DNA of 64,000 nucleotides, from assembly GCA_028554795.2 (NCBI GenBank), contig CM068842.1:53767608-53831607 (forward strand), read 5' to 3'. This DNA is from Sinohyriopsis cumingii (taxonomy: Eukaryota; Mollusca; Bivalvia; Unionida; Unionidae). The translations under genes were made by a program, and so were the position numbers. The notes under the pieces were generated by a model. That model ran no database searches and had not been told where the DNA came from. It saw only the letters and a list, made by a program, of their open reading frames with translations. Below, one piece after another: positions 23,843 to 37,319 of this stretch (positions within the stretch are counted from its first letter, which is position 1; each line of letters begins with the position of its first letter).

Positions 23843-23938
<96 letters not shown>
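23843..23938. repeat. (TG)n microsatellite
   Basis: It is nearly pure TG over 96 bp with a single TC interruption near the middle. It lies in intron 3. Confidence 0.97.
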
Positions 23939-23939
<1 letters not shown>

Positions 23940-24409
23940 TTTCCTCACCATAATATTGCCAATAGTGTGTTAAAAAGTTCCATTAAAACTTAACCAATTT
24001 AGATATATATCATGCATTCCGATGTTATGGCTTGTATCATCATCCAACAGAGACAAGGCATTGTCGTTTGAAAAGCTGCTCTTTTCATTTTGATTTTCAA
24101 CGGGTATAGTGAAAGTGGATTAGATTTGATTGTCACTAATACATGTATTATTTTTACTATCCCCGATCTGATAGAAGGTGAGTTCAGAGTTCTCTTTCAA
24201 ATCTTAGAGGAGTCCTTAATAGGTATCTATAATAACAGACTATGGTATCTGCAAGCCATTAGCATGAATGCTGAATATCTGATATTGGCATGTCATTATA
24301 ATGGACTCAGACATTTTATTTAGAGCCTAAGGACAGACATATCAACAGTACTGGTAGGTAGGGAACATTTTATAGTATATACTTGCTTACAATTTCAACT
24401 GAAACAACA

Positions 24410-25150
24410 TAGACTCTGATGTATCAGTGCATCATGTGCCAGCAGATCAGGGTGTATGTTGTTTTACTGATTGCTCCAAACAAACTGCTCTGATCTATCA
24501 TTGCATCATGTGTCAGCAGATCAGGGTTATGTTGTTTTACTGATTGCTCAAAAAAACCTGCACAGATCAGGGTTCTGTTGTTTTACTGATTGCTCCAAAC
24601 AAATGGCACAGATCAGGGTTATGTTGTTTTACTGATTCCTCCAAACAAACTGCACAGATCAACATTATGTTGTTTTACTGATAGCTCCAAATAAACTGCA
24701 CAGATCATGGTCTATGTTGCTTTGCTGATTGCTCCAAATAAACTGCACAGATCAGGGTCTATGTTGCTTTGCTGATTGCTCCAAATAAACTGCACAGATC
24801 AGGGTCTATGTTGTTTTACTGATTCTCCAAATAAACTGCATAGATCAGGGTCTATGTTCTTTTACTGATTGCTCCAAACAAACTGCACAGATCAGGGTTC
24901 TGTTGTTTTACTGATTGCTCCAAACAAATGGCACAGATCAGGGTTAAGTTGTTTTACTGATTCCTCCAAACAAACTGCACAGATCAACATTATGTTGTTT
25001 TACTGATAGCTCCAAACAAACTGCACAGATCAGGGTTATGTTGTTTTACTGACTGCTCTAAACAAACTGCTCTGCCCTATCATTGCATCATGTGCCAGCA
25101 GATCAGGGTCTATGTTGTTTTACTGATTCCTCTAAACAAACTGCACAGAT
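24410..25150. repeat. Minisatellite, ~47-48 bp unit, about 15 copies
   Basis: The unit is cagatcagggtctatgttgt followed by tttactgattgctccaaacaaactgca. A longer variant adds ctctgatctatcattgcatcatgtg-cagcag at 24,480 and 25,070, so a block has been duplicated. Confidence 0.93.
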
Positions 25151-25355
25151 CCAGATCTACTTGCACTTTATGCAACACACACCTGAGGCTGTACAGTCTG
25201 CAGTTGGACTCTAATTATAAGTCTCTATAACCTGTATTTACACTATTTAAGCTTGTCTACCTAACTCGATATACCAAATCAGCACATTTCTAATTCCCAA
25301 TTATCAAACCAGATTGATGACATATAAGATAATAAAAATATGATAATAAAACTAC

Positions 25356-25530
25356 CTGTGTCCATTATTTCATACTCCATGTCATGCATCGTGCGTCTCT
25401 GATTTTCTTCCACCAGTTTGGAATAAGGGTAACATTTCTGGGGGTATTTGTATAGTGCCTTCATATATGAGTGGGTAGGGGTGCTGTCCAAATAATAGTA
25501 CAATTCTTTCACATCTTCCCCATGATTCCC
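25356..25530 (-). CDS. GH63-like glucosidase, exon 3 (residues 101-158 plus one base)
   Basis: The acceptor ttttattttcag is followed by GGGAATCATGGGGAAGATG. This gives [20 protein letters not shown] (101-120), then [11 protein letters not shown], a [13 protein letters not shown] segment and EYEIMDT. It continues the FGLTG-end of exon 2 exactly as in family members, where the NHGEDVKE and [11 protein letters not shown] motifs are near-invariant. The donor CACAG|gtagt leaves one base (G) of codon 159, phase 1. The 175 nt hold 58 codons plus one base. A 47-48 bp minisatellite ends about 200 bp to the left, within intron 3. Confidence 0.93.
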
Positions 25531-25559
25531 CTGAAAATAAAAGTTAACATCAAACCATT

Positions 25560-26454
25560 AATTGTATTTTTAATAGTCTTCATGTACAAACATACAGGTG
25601 AAGAAACCAATTACAAGCTATAATGATTGATGTCTGTATCACATGGAACACAAAGATTGTATAAAAGTTAGAAATGCTTGCATTCATGTTAATAATGCAG
25701 ACCTATACTTATATCTACCTGTTTGTCTGTATGTATATATATACTGTGTGCATGCCTGTTACCACTTAAAGAAACAATACAGCTGCTGTGAGTAATATTA
25801 TTCAACATAATGTATCTACTAACATAATGTATCTACTAACATTATATACCTAACATGTGCTTAGGTTCCCACAAACAAGGCAGTACATCTGGATGCACTT
25901 ATGTCTTTGAATCATGCAAGTTTCAGTGCTCTACCGCATTTCAATGTTAAAACATTTGAAGATCCCTATCATATTTCTAAACAAGTGTTTCCAGAAGCAC
26001 CTCGTAAAACAACTGCCACATGCATGGCAAATTCAGTGCTACTTGATGATGAAATATCCTATTTAAATGAAGCTTTCTGGATCATTCTTTGAGAACATAA
26101 CACATGCAAGTGTAGTACAAGAATCTTAAATAGCCAATCTGAGATAAAGAACATCAGAGATTCACCCAAAATGCAGATAGGAGCATGGAATCCTGAAGAT
26201 GAGATTGATTTCTGAAGATTAAACTTACCTAAAGATTCATGAAAAACTGTTAAACAAACAAAACAAGCCAGACTAGCTTATTTAGCTTGCTCACCAATTT
26301 TGAATCCCAACACTGAATGGAATCGGTTTACAGCACACTAAAACTGGGAATGGTCACTTGATGCACAAGCAGGAATGTTGCTGTTTATTATTTTATACAT
26401 TAGAAGATGCAATAAGCACTAAATATTGAATTTGTAAGCTTTATATATCAAAGT
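25560..26454. other. Intron 2 sequence without a recognised gene
   Basis: A short direct repeat (ataatgtatctactaac, twice) lies near 25,810. Nothing else is recognised. Confidence 0.5.
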
Positions 26455-26832
26455 GCAGTTTTTCCTAGTTAGCCTTATTGGGATACTGTCAAATGGTTGC
26501 ATGACATTTTGTTGACAATTTCTCCTAGCTAGTCTTATTGGAATACTGTCAGATGGTTGCATGCCATTCTGTTGACAGTTTTTCCTAGCATGCCTTATTG
26601 GGATACTGTCAGATGGTTGCATGCCATTCCGTTGACAATTTTTCCTAGCTAGCCTTATTGGAATACTTTCAGAAGGTTGCATGCCATTCTGTTGACAATT
26701 TTTCCTAGCTAGCCTTACTGGAATACTTTCAGAAGGTTGCATGCCATTCTGTTGACAATTTTTCCTAGCTAGCCTTATTGGAATACTTTCAGAAGGTTGC
26801 ATGCCATTCTGTTGACAATTTTTCCTAGCTAG
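26455..26832. repeat. Minisatellite, 60-bp unit, about six copies
   Basis: The unit is gacaatttttcctagctagc followed by cttattggaatactttcagaaggttgcatgccattctgtt. The period is exactly 60 bp, which leaves a 127-codon frame open on the minus strand; this is not a gene. Confidence 0.95.
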
Positions 26833-27354
26833 GTATACCCAGGTACCTTCATATTAAATTATTCAAACAGTGGATTAGGCTTATCCATGAAAGAAGCTGT
26901 CTGAAAAAAAATAGTTTGCCATAATCTTCTAACAGTTGTATGGGATTCAGCTAAACAGAAAACATGGAGTTAAATTGAGGGAATAATGATATATTCATTT
27001 ACTTATTGAAGATAAAGTCTTTGAACCCTGAAAGATGGGATAACCTCAATAATTTTCAAAACAAAACTTGCTTGATATTTATAAAACTGGAGATATGAAA
27101 TCAAAGAAATGTTCATGAACAATAAGATTTTGAGAATGAAAGAACTTTTCCCAACTTGCCAAATGGTGTATTCTATCAATCATAACATTAAAGAGACATC
27201 TGATGATAAGACACTAATCCCATTACTCAATTGAAAGGGATTTTTAACAATAGGCTGATATCAATTCTTTGAGAAATCGAAAAGGATATTTAATTTTCAT
27301 TTGCTTTTTTCTTATTTTCAAACTAAAATATATAATTTCATTGGATTCTGACAA
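26833..27354. other. Spacer between two minisatellites
   Basis: No feature is recognised. Confidence 0.5.
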
Positions 27355-30250
27355 AGATCATTACCACACTGTAATACTAAAGATAAGTATTTTGCATTAC
27401 CATACTGTAGTACCAAAGACAAGCATTTACAATTACCACACTGTAATACTAAAGATAAGTATTTTGCATTACCATACTGTAGTACCAAAGACAAGCATTT
27501 ACAATTACCACACTGTAATACTAAAGATAAGTATTTTGCATTACCATACTGTAGTACCAAAGACAAGCATTTACAATTACCACACTACAGTACCAAAGAC
27601 AAGCATTTACAATTACCACACTATAATACTAAAGATAAGTATTCTGCATTACCACACTGTAGTACCAAAGACAAGCATTTACAATTACTGCACTGTAATA
27701 CTAAAGGTAAGTATTTTGCATTACCATACTGTAGTACCAAAGACAAGCATTTACAATTACCACACTGTAATACGAAAGATAAGTATTTTGCATTACCATA
27801 CTGTAGTACCAAAGACAAGCATTTACAATTACCACACTGTAATACTAAAGATAAGTATTCTGCATTACCACACTGTAGTACCAAAGACAAGCATTTACAA
27901 TTACCACACTATAATACTAAAGATAAGTATTCTGCATTACCACACTGTAGTACCAAAGACAAGCATTTACAATTACCACACTATAATACTAAAGATAAGT
28001 ATTCTGCATCACCATACTGTAGTACCAAAGACAAGCATTTACCATTACCACACTGTAGTACCAAAGACAAGCATTTACAATTACCACACTGTAGTACCAA
28101 AGACAAGCATTTACAATTACCACACTATAATACTAAAGATAAGTATTCTGCATCACCATACTGTAGTACCAAAGAGAAGCATTTACCATTACCACACTGT
28201 AGTACCAAAGACAAGCATTTACAATTACCACACTACAGTACCAAAGACAAGCATTTACAATTACCACACTATAATACTAAAGATAAGTATTCTGCATTAC
28301 CACACTGTAGTACCAAAGACAAGCATTTACAATTACCACACTGTAATACTAAAGGTAAGTATTTTGCATTACCATACTGTAGTACCAAAGACAAGCATTT
28401 ACAATTACCACACTGTAATACTAAAGATAAGTATTTTGCATTACCATACTGTAGTACCAAAGACAAGCATTTACAATTACCACACTGTAATACTAAAGAT
28501 AAGTATTCTGCATTACCACACTGTAGTACCAAAGACAAGCATTTACAATTACCACACTATAATACTAAAGATAAGTATTCTGCATTACCACACTGTGGTA
28601 CCAAAGACAAGCATTTACAATTACCACACTATAATACTAAAGATAAGTATTCTGCATCACCATACTGTAGTACCAAAGACAAGCATTTACCATTACCACA
28701 CTGTAGTACCAAAGACAAGCATTTACAATTACCACACTGTAGTACCAAAGACAAGCATTTACAATTACCACACTATAATACTAAAGATAAGTATTCTGCA
28801 TCACCATACTGTAGTACCAAAGAGAAGCATTTACCATTACCACACTGTAGTACCAAAGACAAGCATTTACAATTACCACACTACAGTACCAAAGACAAGC
28901 ATTTACAATTACCACACTATAATACTAAAGATAAGTATTCTGCATTACCACACTGTAGTACCAAAGACAAGCATTTACAATTACCACACTGTAATACTAA
29001 AGGTAAGTATTTTGCATTACCATACTGTAGTACCAAAGACAAGCATTTACAATTACCACACTGTAATACTAAAGATAAGTATTTTGCATTACCATACTGT
29101 AGTACCAAAGACAAGCATTTACAATTACCACACTGTAATACTAAAGATAAGTATTCTGCATTACCACACTGTAGTACCAAAGACAAGCATTTACAATTAC
29201 CACACTATAATACTAAAGATAAGTATTCTGCATTACCACACTGTGGTACCAAAGACAAGCATTTACAATTACCACACTATAATACTAAAGATAAGTATTC
29301 TGCATCACCATACTGTAGTACCAAAGACAAGCATTTACCATTACCACACTGTAGTACCAAAGACAAGCATTTACAATTACCACACTGTAGTACCAAAGAC
29401 AAGCATTTACAATTACCACACTATAATACTAAAGATAAGTATTCTGCATCACCATACTGTAGTACCAAAGAGAAGCATTTACCATTACCACACTGTAGTA
29501 CCAAAGACAAGCATTTACAATTACCACACTATAATACTAAAGATAAGTATTCTGCATTACCATACTGTAGTACCAAAGATAAGCATTTACCATTAGCATA
29601 TTTTAGTACGAAAGATAAGCACTTAGCATACCACACTGTTGTACCAAAGACAATCATTAAGCATTACCACACTTTAGCATGAAAGACAAGCATTTACCAT
29701 TACCACACTGTAGTAAAAAAAGATAATGCATTTAGTATTACCACACTGTAATACCAAAGAGAAGCATTTAGCATTACCACTGTAGTACCAAAGGCAAGTA
29801 TTTAGCAGTATCACACTTTAGTACCAAATACAAGCATTTAGCATTACCACACTTCAGGACCAAAGCCAAGCATTTAGCAGTAACACACTGTAGTACCAAA
29901 GACAAGCATGTACCATTACCACACTGTAATAAAAAAGATATGCATTTAGCATTACAACACTGTAGTACCAAAGACAAGCACTTACCATTACCAAACTATA
30001 GTTTTAAAAAAAATCCTTCAGCATTACCACACTGTAGTACCAAAGACAAGCATTTAGCATTACCACACTACTGTACTGAAGAGAAGCATAGAGCACTGTA
30101 GTACTAGAACAAGCATTTAGTATTACCACACTGTTATACCAAAAACTAGCATTTAGCATTACCACACTGTAGTAAAAAAGATATGCATTTAGCATTACCA
30201 CAATGTAGTACTCGGACAAGCATTTAACAATACCACTGTTGTACCAAACA
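27355..30250. repeat. Minisatellite, 36-bp unit, about 80 copies, with higher-order structure
   Basis: The base unit is taccaaagacaagcatttac followed by aattaccacactgtag. A second type reads taatactaaagataagtatt followed by ctgcattaccacactg, and the two often alternate as 72-bp dimers. A block of 648 bp (18 units) is repeated at 27.6, 28.3 and 28.9 kb with near identity. Copies decay toward the right end (29.6-30.25 kb). The unit is 12 codons, which keeps a 775-codon frame open on the plus strand (27269-29596). That frame has no ATG and is treated as an artefact. Confidence 0.96.
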
Positions 30251-30854
30251 TGCAATAAACATCTCTTTGTACACACGACTGTTTATTACAGTCACTTTGC
30301 ACACAATTTCATGTACATTAGAACCATTTCCAGATAGCAGTAATTATATGTAAATTTTCTGCATTGAAAATTTAAATATCTAACTCTTTTAAAATGTTGT
30401 ACTAAAAATGCAACAAAGAGAAAACACCTGTAAGTATTCACTGCTTGCACCTAGTTATCTTGTTGGCATCATGGTATCACAACATATATGGAATACCTAC
30501 GATTACTGAAGTACATCTCACTGTTCTGGATTACAGACACCACTACAGTGAACCCAATTAATGTCTACCCATATGATAAAGTCACAGAGCCAATGCTTTA
30601 AAATATTTCAAATAATAGTACAGCGGTATCTGTGTTGATGGAAGTGACTTTATATATTGACCTTTTTTTTGCTGCTGTACTAATATTGCTTCTTCTAATT
30701 GATGGATCAAGTGTGTACACCCTACTCAACTATCGATCTGTTATTGTTCAATCTAAGGTAGGGGGTCGCATCTTTAGGGTGACAAAACAATTCACTGGTC
30801 TGGGTTGCTGTCATAAAACAAACTATGGATTACTGGCAGATAAATCCAAAGATT

Positions 30855-32250
30855 GCAACTAAAGCAACAGACTAAAACAACTAGCTTGCTGATGATTGCA
30901 ACTAAAGCAATGGACCAAAAAACAACTAGCTTGTTGATGATTGCAACTAAAGCAACAGACCCAAAAACTAGGTTGTGGATGATTGCAACTAAAGCAATGG
31001 ACTAAAACAACTAGTTTGCTGATAATTTCAACTAAAGCAACAGACCAAAACAACTAGCTTGTTGATGATTGCAACTAAAGCAGTGGACTAAAACAATCAT
31101 TTTGCTGATGACTGCAACTAAAGCAGTGGACTAAAACAACTAGCTGGCGGATGACTGCAACTAAAGCAATGGACTAAAACAACTAGCTTGCTGATGATTG
31201 CAACTAAAGCAACAGACCAAAAACAACTAGCTTGTTGATGATTGCAACGAAAGCAATGGACCAAAAAACAACTAGCTTGCTGATAATTGCAACTAAACCT
31301 ATGGACCAAAAATCAACTAGCTGGCTGATGATTGCAACTAAAGCAAGGGACTAAAACAACCAGCTTGCTAATGACTGCAACTAAAGCAACAGACTAAAAC
31401 AACTAGCTTGTTGATGATTGCAACTAAAGCAACGGACTAAGACAACTGGGCGGCTGAAGACTGCAACTAAAGCAATGGACTAAAACAACTAGCTTGTTGA
31501 TGATTGCAACTAAAGCAATGGACTAAAACAACTAGCTTGCTGATGACTGCAACTAAAGCAATGGACTAAAACAACTAGCTGGCTGATGAATGCAACTAAA
31601 GCAATGGACTAAAATAACTAGCTTGTTGATGACTGCAACTAAAGCAAGGGACTAAAACAACTAGCTGGCTGACGATTGCACCTAAAGCAATGGACTAAAA
31701 CAACTAGCTGGCTGATGACTGCAAATAAAGCAATGGACTACAACAACTAGCTGGCTGATGATTGCAAATAAAGCAAAGGACTACAACAACTAGCTTGTTG
31801 ATGACTGCAACTAAAACAATGGACTGAAACAACTAGCTTGTTGATGACTGCACCTAAAGCAATGGACTAAAACAACTAGCTGGCTGATGATTGCAAATAA
31901 AGCAATGGACTAAAACAACTAGCTGGCTGATGATTTCAAATAAAGCAAAGGACTACAACAACTAGCTTGTTGATGACTGCAACTAAAGCAACGGATTAAA
32001 ACAACTAGCTCGCTGATGATTGCAACTAAAGCAATGGACTGAAACAACTAGCTTGTTGATGATTGCAACTAAAGCAACGGATTAAAACAACTAGCTTGCT
32101 GATGATTGCAACTAAAGCAACGGATTAAAACAATTAGCTGGCTGATGATTGCAACTAAAGTAATGGACTAAAATAACTAGCTGGTTGATGATTGCAACTA
32201 AAGCAATGGACAAAAACAACCAGCTGGCTGATGGTTGCAACTAAAGCAGG
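30855..32250. repeat. Minisatellite, 43-bp unit, about 32 copies
   Basis: The unit is gcaactaaagcaatggacta followed by aaacaactagcttgctgatgatt. It lies in intron 2 and passes within a few bases into the next array. Confidence 0.95.
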
Positions 32251-32254
32251 ATGT

Positions 32255-34440
32255 GCTATGAGTAATTATTGTAGGTATATGTTAAGTGTGATGCAAAACA
32301 AGAGGTGTAATGACTCGGGCTACTGTTGGGTCTATGTTAACTATCACGCCAATCAGGATATGCAGTGAGTATTGTGGGTCTATGTTAAGTGTGATGCCAA
32401 TCAGGATATGCAATGAGTTTTTATTGTAGGTCTATGTTGAAGTGTGATTCTAATCAGGATATGCAGTGAGTATTGTAGGTCCATGTTAAGTGTAATGCTG
32501 ATCAGGATATGCAATGAGTATTATAGGTCTATGTTAAGTGTGATGCTGATCAGGATATGCAACAAGTATTGTAGGTCTATGTTAAGTGTGATGCTGATCA
32601 GGATAAGCAATGAGTATTGTAGGTCTATGTTAAGTGTGATGCTGATCAGGATATGCAATGAGTATTGTAGGTCTATGTTAAGTGTGATGCCAATCAGAAT
32701 ATGCAATGAATATTTAGGTCTATGTTTAGTGTGATGCTGATCGGGATATGCAATGAGTATTGTAGGTCTATGTTAAGTATAATGCTGTCAGGATATGCAG
32801 TGAGTATTGTAGGTCTATGTTAAGTATAATGCCGATCAGGATATGCAATGAGTATTTATTGTAGGTCTATGTTGAAGTGTGATTCTAATCAGGATATGCA
32901 ATGAGCATTGTAGGTCCATGTTAAGTATAATGCCGATCAGGATATGCAATGAGTATTTATTGTAGGTCTATGTTGAAGTGTGATTCTAATCAGGATATGC
33001 AATGAGCATTGTAGGTCCATGTTAAGTGTAATGCTATCAGGATATGCAATGAGTATTGTAGGTCTATGTTAAGTGTGATGCTGATCAGGATATGCAGCAA
33101 GTATTGTAGGTCTATGTTAAGTGTGATGCTGATCAGGATATGAAATGAGTATTGTAGGTCTATGTTAAGTGTGATGCTGATCAGGATATGCAATGAGTAT
33201 TGTAGGTCTACTTTAAGTGTGATGCCAATCAGAATATGCAATGAATATTTAGGTCTATGTTTAGTGTGATGCTGATCAGGATATGCAATGAGTATTGTAG
33301 GTCTATGTTAAGTGTAATGCTATCAGGATATGCAGTGAGTATTGTAGGTCTATCTTAAGTAAAATGCTGATCAGGATATGCAGTGAGTATTGTAGGTCTA
33401 TGTTAAGTATAATGCTGTCAGGATATGCAATGAGTATTGCAGGTCTATGTTAAGTGTGATGCTATCAGGATATGCAATGAGTATTGTAGGTCTATGTTAA
33501 AGTGTAATGCTGATCAGGGTATGCAATGGGTATTGTAGGTCTATGTTAAGTATAATGCTATCAGGATATGCAATGAGTATTGTAGGACTATGTTTAGTGT
33601 GATGCTGATCAGGATATGCAATGAGTATTGTAGGTCTATGTTAAGTGTAATGCTATCAGGATATGCAGTGAGTATTGTAGGTCTATGTTAAGTGTAATGC
33701 CGATCAGGATAAGCAGTGAGTATTGTAGGTCTATGTTAAGTATAATGCTATCAGGATATGCAATATGTATTCTAGGACTATGTTTAGTGTGATGCTGATC
33801 AGGATATGCAATGAGTATTGTAGGTCTATGTTAAGTATAATGCTATCAGGTTATGCAATGAGTATTGTAGGTCTATGTTAAGTGTAATGCTATCAGGATA
33901 AGCAATGAGTATTGTAGGTCTATATTAAGTGTGATGCTATCAGGATATGCAATGAGTATTGTAGGTCTATGTTAAGTGTGATGCTATCAGGATATGCAAT
34001 GAGTATTGTAGGTCTATGTTAAGTGTAATGCTATCAGGATATGCAGTGAGTATTGTAGGTCTATGTTAAGTGTAATGCCTATCAGGATATGCAATGAGTA
34101 TTGTAGGTCTATGTTAAGTGTAATGCCTATCAGGATATGCAATGAGTATTGTAGGTCTATATTAAGCATAATGCTATCAGGATATGCAATGAGTATTGTA
34201 GGTCTATGTTAAGTGTAATGCTATCAGGATATGCAGTGAGTATTGTAGGTCTATGTTGAAGTGTGATTCTAATCAGGATATGCAATGAGTATTGTAGGTC
34301 TATGTTAAGTATAATGCTATCAGGATATGCAATGAGTGTTGTAGGTCTATGTTAAGTATAATGCTATCAGGATAATCTATGAGTAAGTATTGTAGGTCTA
34401 TGTTAAGTGTGGTGTTAATCAATAAGTATTGTACATCTAT
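32255..34440. repeat. Minisatellite, ~46-48 bp unit, about 46 copies
   Basis: The unit is gatcaggatatgcaatgagt followed by attgtaggtctatgttaagtgtgatgct. A variant has ctatcagg instead of ctgatcagg and becomes dominant in the right half. Another subtype with tttattgtaggtctatgttgaagtgtgattctaa recurs at about 32.42, 32.86 and 32.95 kb. Confidence 0.95.
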
Positions 34441-34776
34441 GTTAAATCTCAAGTTACTCTGCAACCTTGGACTAGAGAGTCATGAATTATATTTATTTTA
34501 AACTTCATGTTATAAAGAAAATATGTACACAGAAAATATAAAAGCTTTAATTGTATGTGTATAACAACTTATCAACTTGGTGACTAAAAGAACTGGATAC
34601 TAAGGGTAAAACATGCATAGATTTTGCCCATTATATCTAAGATTTTGCTGAAAGTGTTGCAGTGCTGAAAATGTCATACTTTTTTTTCATTTAAAGAAGT
34701 CAGTCATGGAACATAATTTTTTTTCCTGTCCCAAGTTGTATGTCCACTACAGTAAGGGCATCAAGGGATTTTATAC

Positions 34777-34945
34777 CTGGTGACCTGTAAGGCCAAACAG
34801 ACGTTCTTTTAATATGGGATCCTTTGTGTTCCATAGTGCAAGAGCTAGACACAATCGGCATTCCCTATCTGTAATTCCAAATAATCCGTCCTCACCCCAC
34901 CTATATGCACGAGATCTGGCATGGTCATGTGGAAAGTAATCCCAA
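34777..34945 (-). CDS. GH63-like glucosidase, exon 2 (residues 44-100)
   Basis: The acceptor cttgtttcag precedes TTGGGATTAC, and the first T completes codon 44 (TGT, Cys) with the TG left by exon 1. The exon then encodes [20 protein letters not shown] (45-64), followed by GI-DRE, the LCLALALWN segment and [13 protein letters not shown]. All of these are strongly conserved in the bacterial-type GH63-like family. The donor after CACCAG is gtataa, phase 0. The exon is 169 nt, that is 1 + 56 codons, with no stop. It is the most diagnostic exon of the gene. It sits just right of a 2-kb 48-bp minisatellite in intron 2. Confidence 0.93.
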
Positions 34946-37319
34946 CTGAAACAAGACAAAAACAAAACATGATGAGGATGGAATTTAAACTGTATTTCTC
35001 TTACACTGAATGCATACTGATGTATCCTACAGGGCTCAAAATGAATGCTAATCTAGCTGACATCCTGTGGTTAGTGATTTTGCCATCAGATCACAAAAAC
35101 ACAGCCATTGCTAATCTGTTGGAATGGTGAAAATTATCTCCAATAGCTATCACTAATTATGAGTTGGCATTCCCTTTAGTGCCTAAATTATCAGTTTATT
35201 ATGGTTACTGATTAACTACCAACATCATGCACTTAACTAAGTACCGTATAATAAATGCTCACATTACAAATGCACCGGTGTTAAATCTCCACCAAAACTG
35301 CAGAAAGTTAATGAAAACAAGAGGGAGTGCAATCACAAATCTGAAGAGACCAAAAAAGATTGAAACATGCTAGGAAAATGAATAAAAATTGACTGAAGTA
35401 TGACGCAGGAAAGGCTATGATGTAGTGCACTTTCTAGACTGAGTATTCAAATGGGCAGGGTAATTCATTCGAGTCTTGTTGACGAAATACATTGTTTCGA
35501 GTTGATATTAATGAATAATAAATGTTGAATTAGAAACCAAACTAACGACCAGTGAAATTTAAGCACTATCAGTAAAAGTTTTATTTTGTGGTCAACCTGT
35601 AGGTTAGCAAAAATAAAATTATAACTTGAGCCCTGCATCTTATCAATGAACTTCATTTGCTAATTATTAGCATGAACTGAAATTAACACTAGCAAATGTT
35701 GAATTCCGCTGCTGAATTTTCCAGGTCATCTGGTTTTCCCTTTTGTATACATGGCTGAAAGTTAACTAAGCTTATGGTATGGCCCGGCATTCACTGACCT
35801 TCATGCATTGTCTGTGAACATTTCCACCATTTACATCTCCAAAATTTCTTAACAAATTTTGATCTAAATCTGTGGGATTGGTTTATATGATCTGTTCGCC
35901 AATGTTGAGATTTCTGTGATATCCCCAGTTACAGTTTCTTTGAATGGCAACCACTGGAAATTGTATTTCTGACATTTCATCCATAACTCCTTGTTGTTAT
36001 TATTGTTAGCCAATACAGCATAGGCAATGGATTTACCCGACTGCCACTAAATGTTATGAAAGAACTTTTCCTTCTTTGTCCAGTGTAAATTAGACAACCA
36101 ATGCAACTTTTTGCTATAACTGTAATTTTTTGTCGGGAAAGTTATAATAAATACTTAATATCCAAGTTTGTTCTAAGTTTGCATGAATGTCTCTCTGAAC
36201 ATGTTCTAATAGAGTGGGTTTATTTTATTCTCTAGCAACCACTTTGTTTCCTGAGTAACCAGATGGGCAATGTATTATCAACATCCTTTCCAAAACCACA
36301 AGACCTGCTTAAATATAATTTTGCAGGAATGTTATCTTAACACAATTTCCAACCAGAACTGTATTTTTGGTCAGCATGCAAGGAACATTTTAGCTCCTAT
36401 TTCAAGCAGGAAGAAAATATGATTCTATCATCCATTCTATCATCATATATGTCTTAGCCAATCTAAACCAAATTTTCAGGGATAAAAAAATTGACATTTT
36501 CTTCCCAAGTTTTATACAGGTTGAGCTTTATCGGCCTTGTAACCCACTTTTTTGTCTTCCAAAGTAACAGACAAAAAAATGTCTTTCAACCAAAATTACT
36601 TGATGAATTTTTGCCATACCAGTACAAAGAATCCTCATTATAGAACAATGGTTGTCATCCATGAAATAAAATCATTTTATACAAAAAAATCAATTCTATA
36701 ACATTATGTTGCCAAATAAATATAAAATGTTGTGATTGACAAATGTGGAATAGCTATCATCTTAATCAAATTTACATTATATTGTTAATTTCACTAACAG
36801 AAGATATTAAATTTGTTCCCCATGTTAGCAATCACAAGCAATGTCACACAATGTCAGACTGCAGGACTAGTCACAATTAACTGTAGATCTGGGCATGTAT
36901 TAAAAAAGGTCAGTACTGAAACCTTACGAAGCTTCCTGCATGAACATCTATGGATACAGAATGACTGAAAATCCATTTAGTTTTGCTGTTAGTAGACTGT
37001 AAAAGTGTCCATCAGTATTGGCAAACTCAAAATGAACATCAAGTCAATGTTACTTTACACTGACACCAATGTTGCATTACTGTTAAGTGATAAATGTGAA
37101 ATTAAATGGCATCATTTTCTTTTGGCAGACAGATACACATTTTAACTAAAAAATAGACATTGAAACCTGAAAATAAACCATGGCTGATATTATTCATTAT
37201 TTTGTTGTTTGTTTTTAAGGCTTGCAAGTTAACATTATGTACATGTAATTTTCAAGTACAAATATTGGCAGACAAGAATTGTGAATGGTATATTATACAC
37301 TCACACCATGCTTAAAAGA
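34946..37319. other. Intron 1 sequence without a recognised gene
   Basis: Only the exon 2 acceptor region is recognised. Frames of 60-70 codons occur without motif support. Confidence 0.5.

Noticed and set aside
26419..26802. 127-codon minus frame with 20-residue repeats (MQPSESIPI type)
   Set aside because: The 60-bp unit equals 20 codons. There is no non-repetitive coding part and no splice context, and the region lies within intron 2.
27318..29186. Series of 82-90 codon minus frames (MSLVLQCGNAEYLS type)
   Set aside because: They recur every 648 bp because of the higher-order repeat and are antisense shadows of the 36-bp array.
305..34440. Regular repeats that might suggest CRISPR arrays
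   Set aside because: Units are contiguous with no unique spacers between repeats, no cas genes are present, and the DNA is from a eukaryote.
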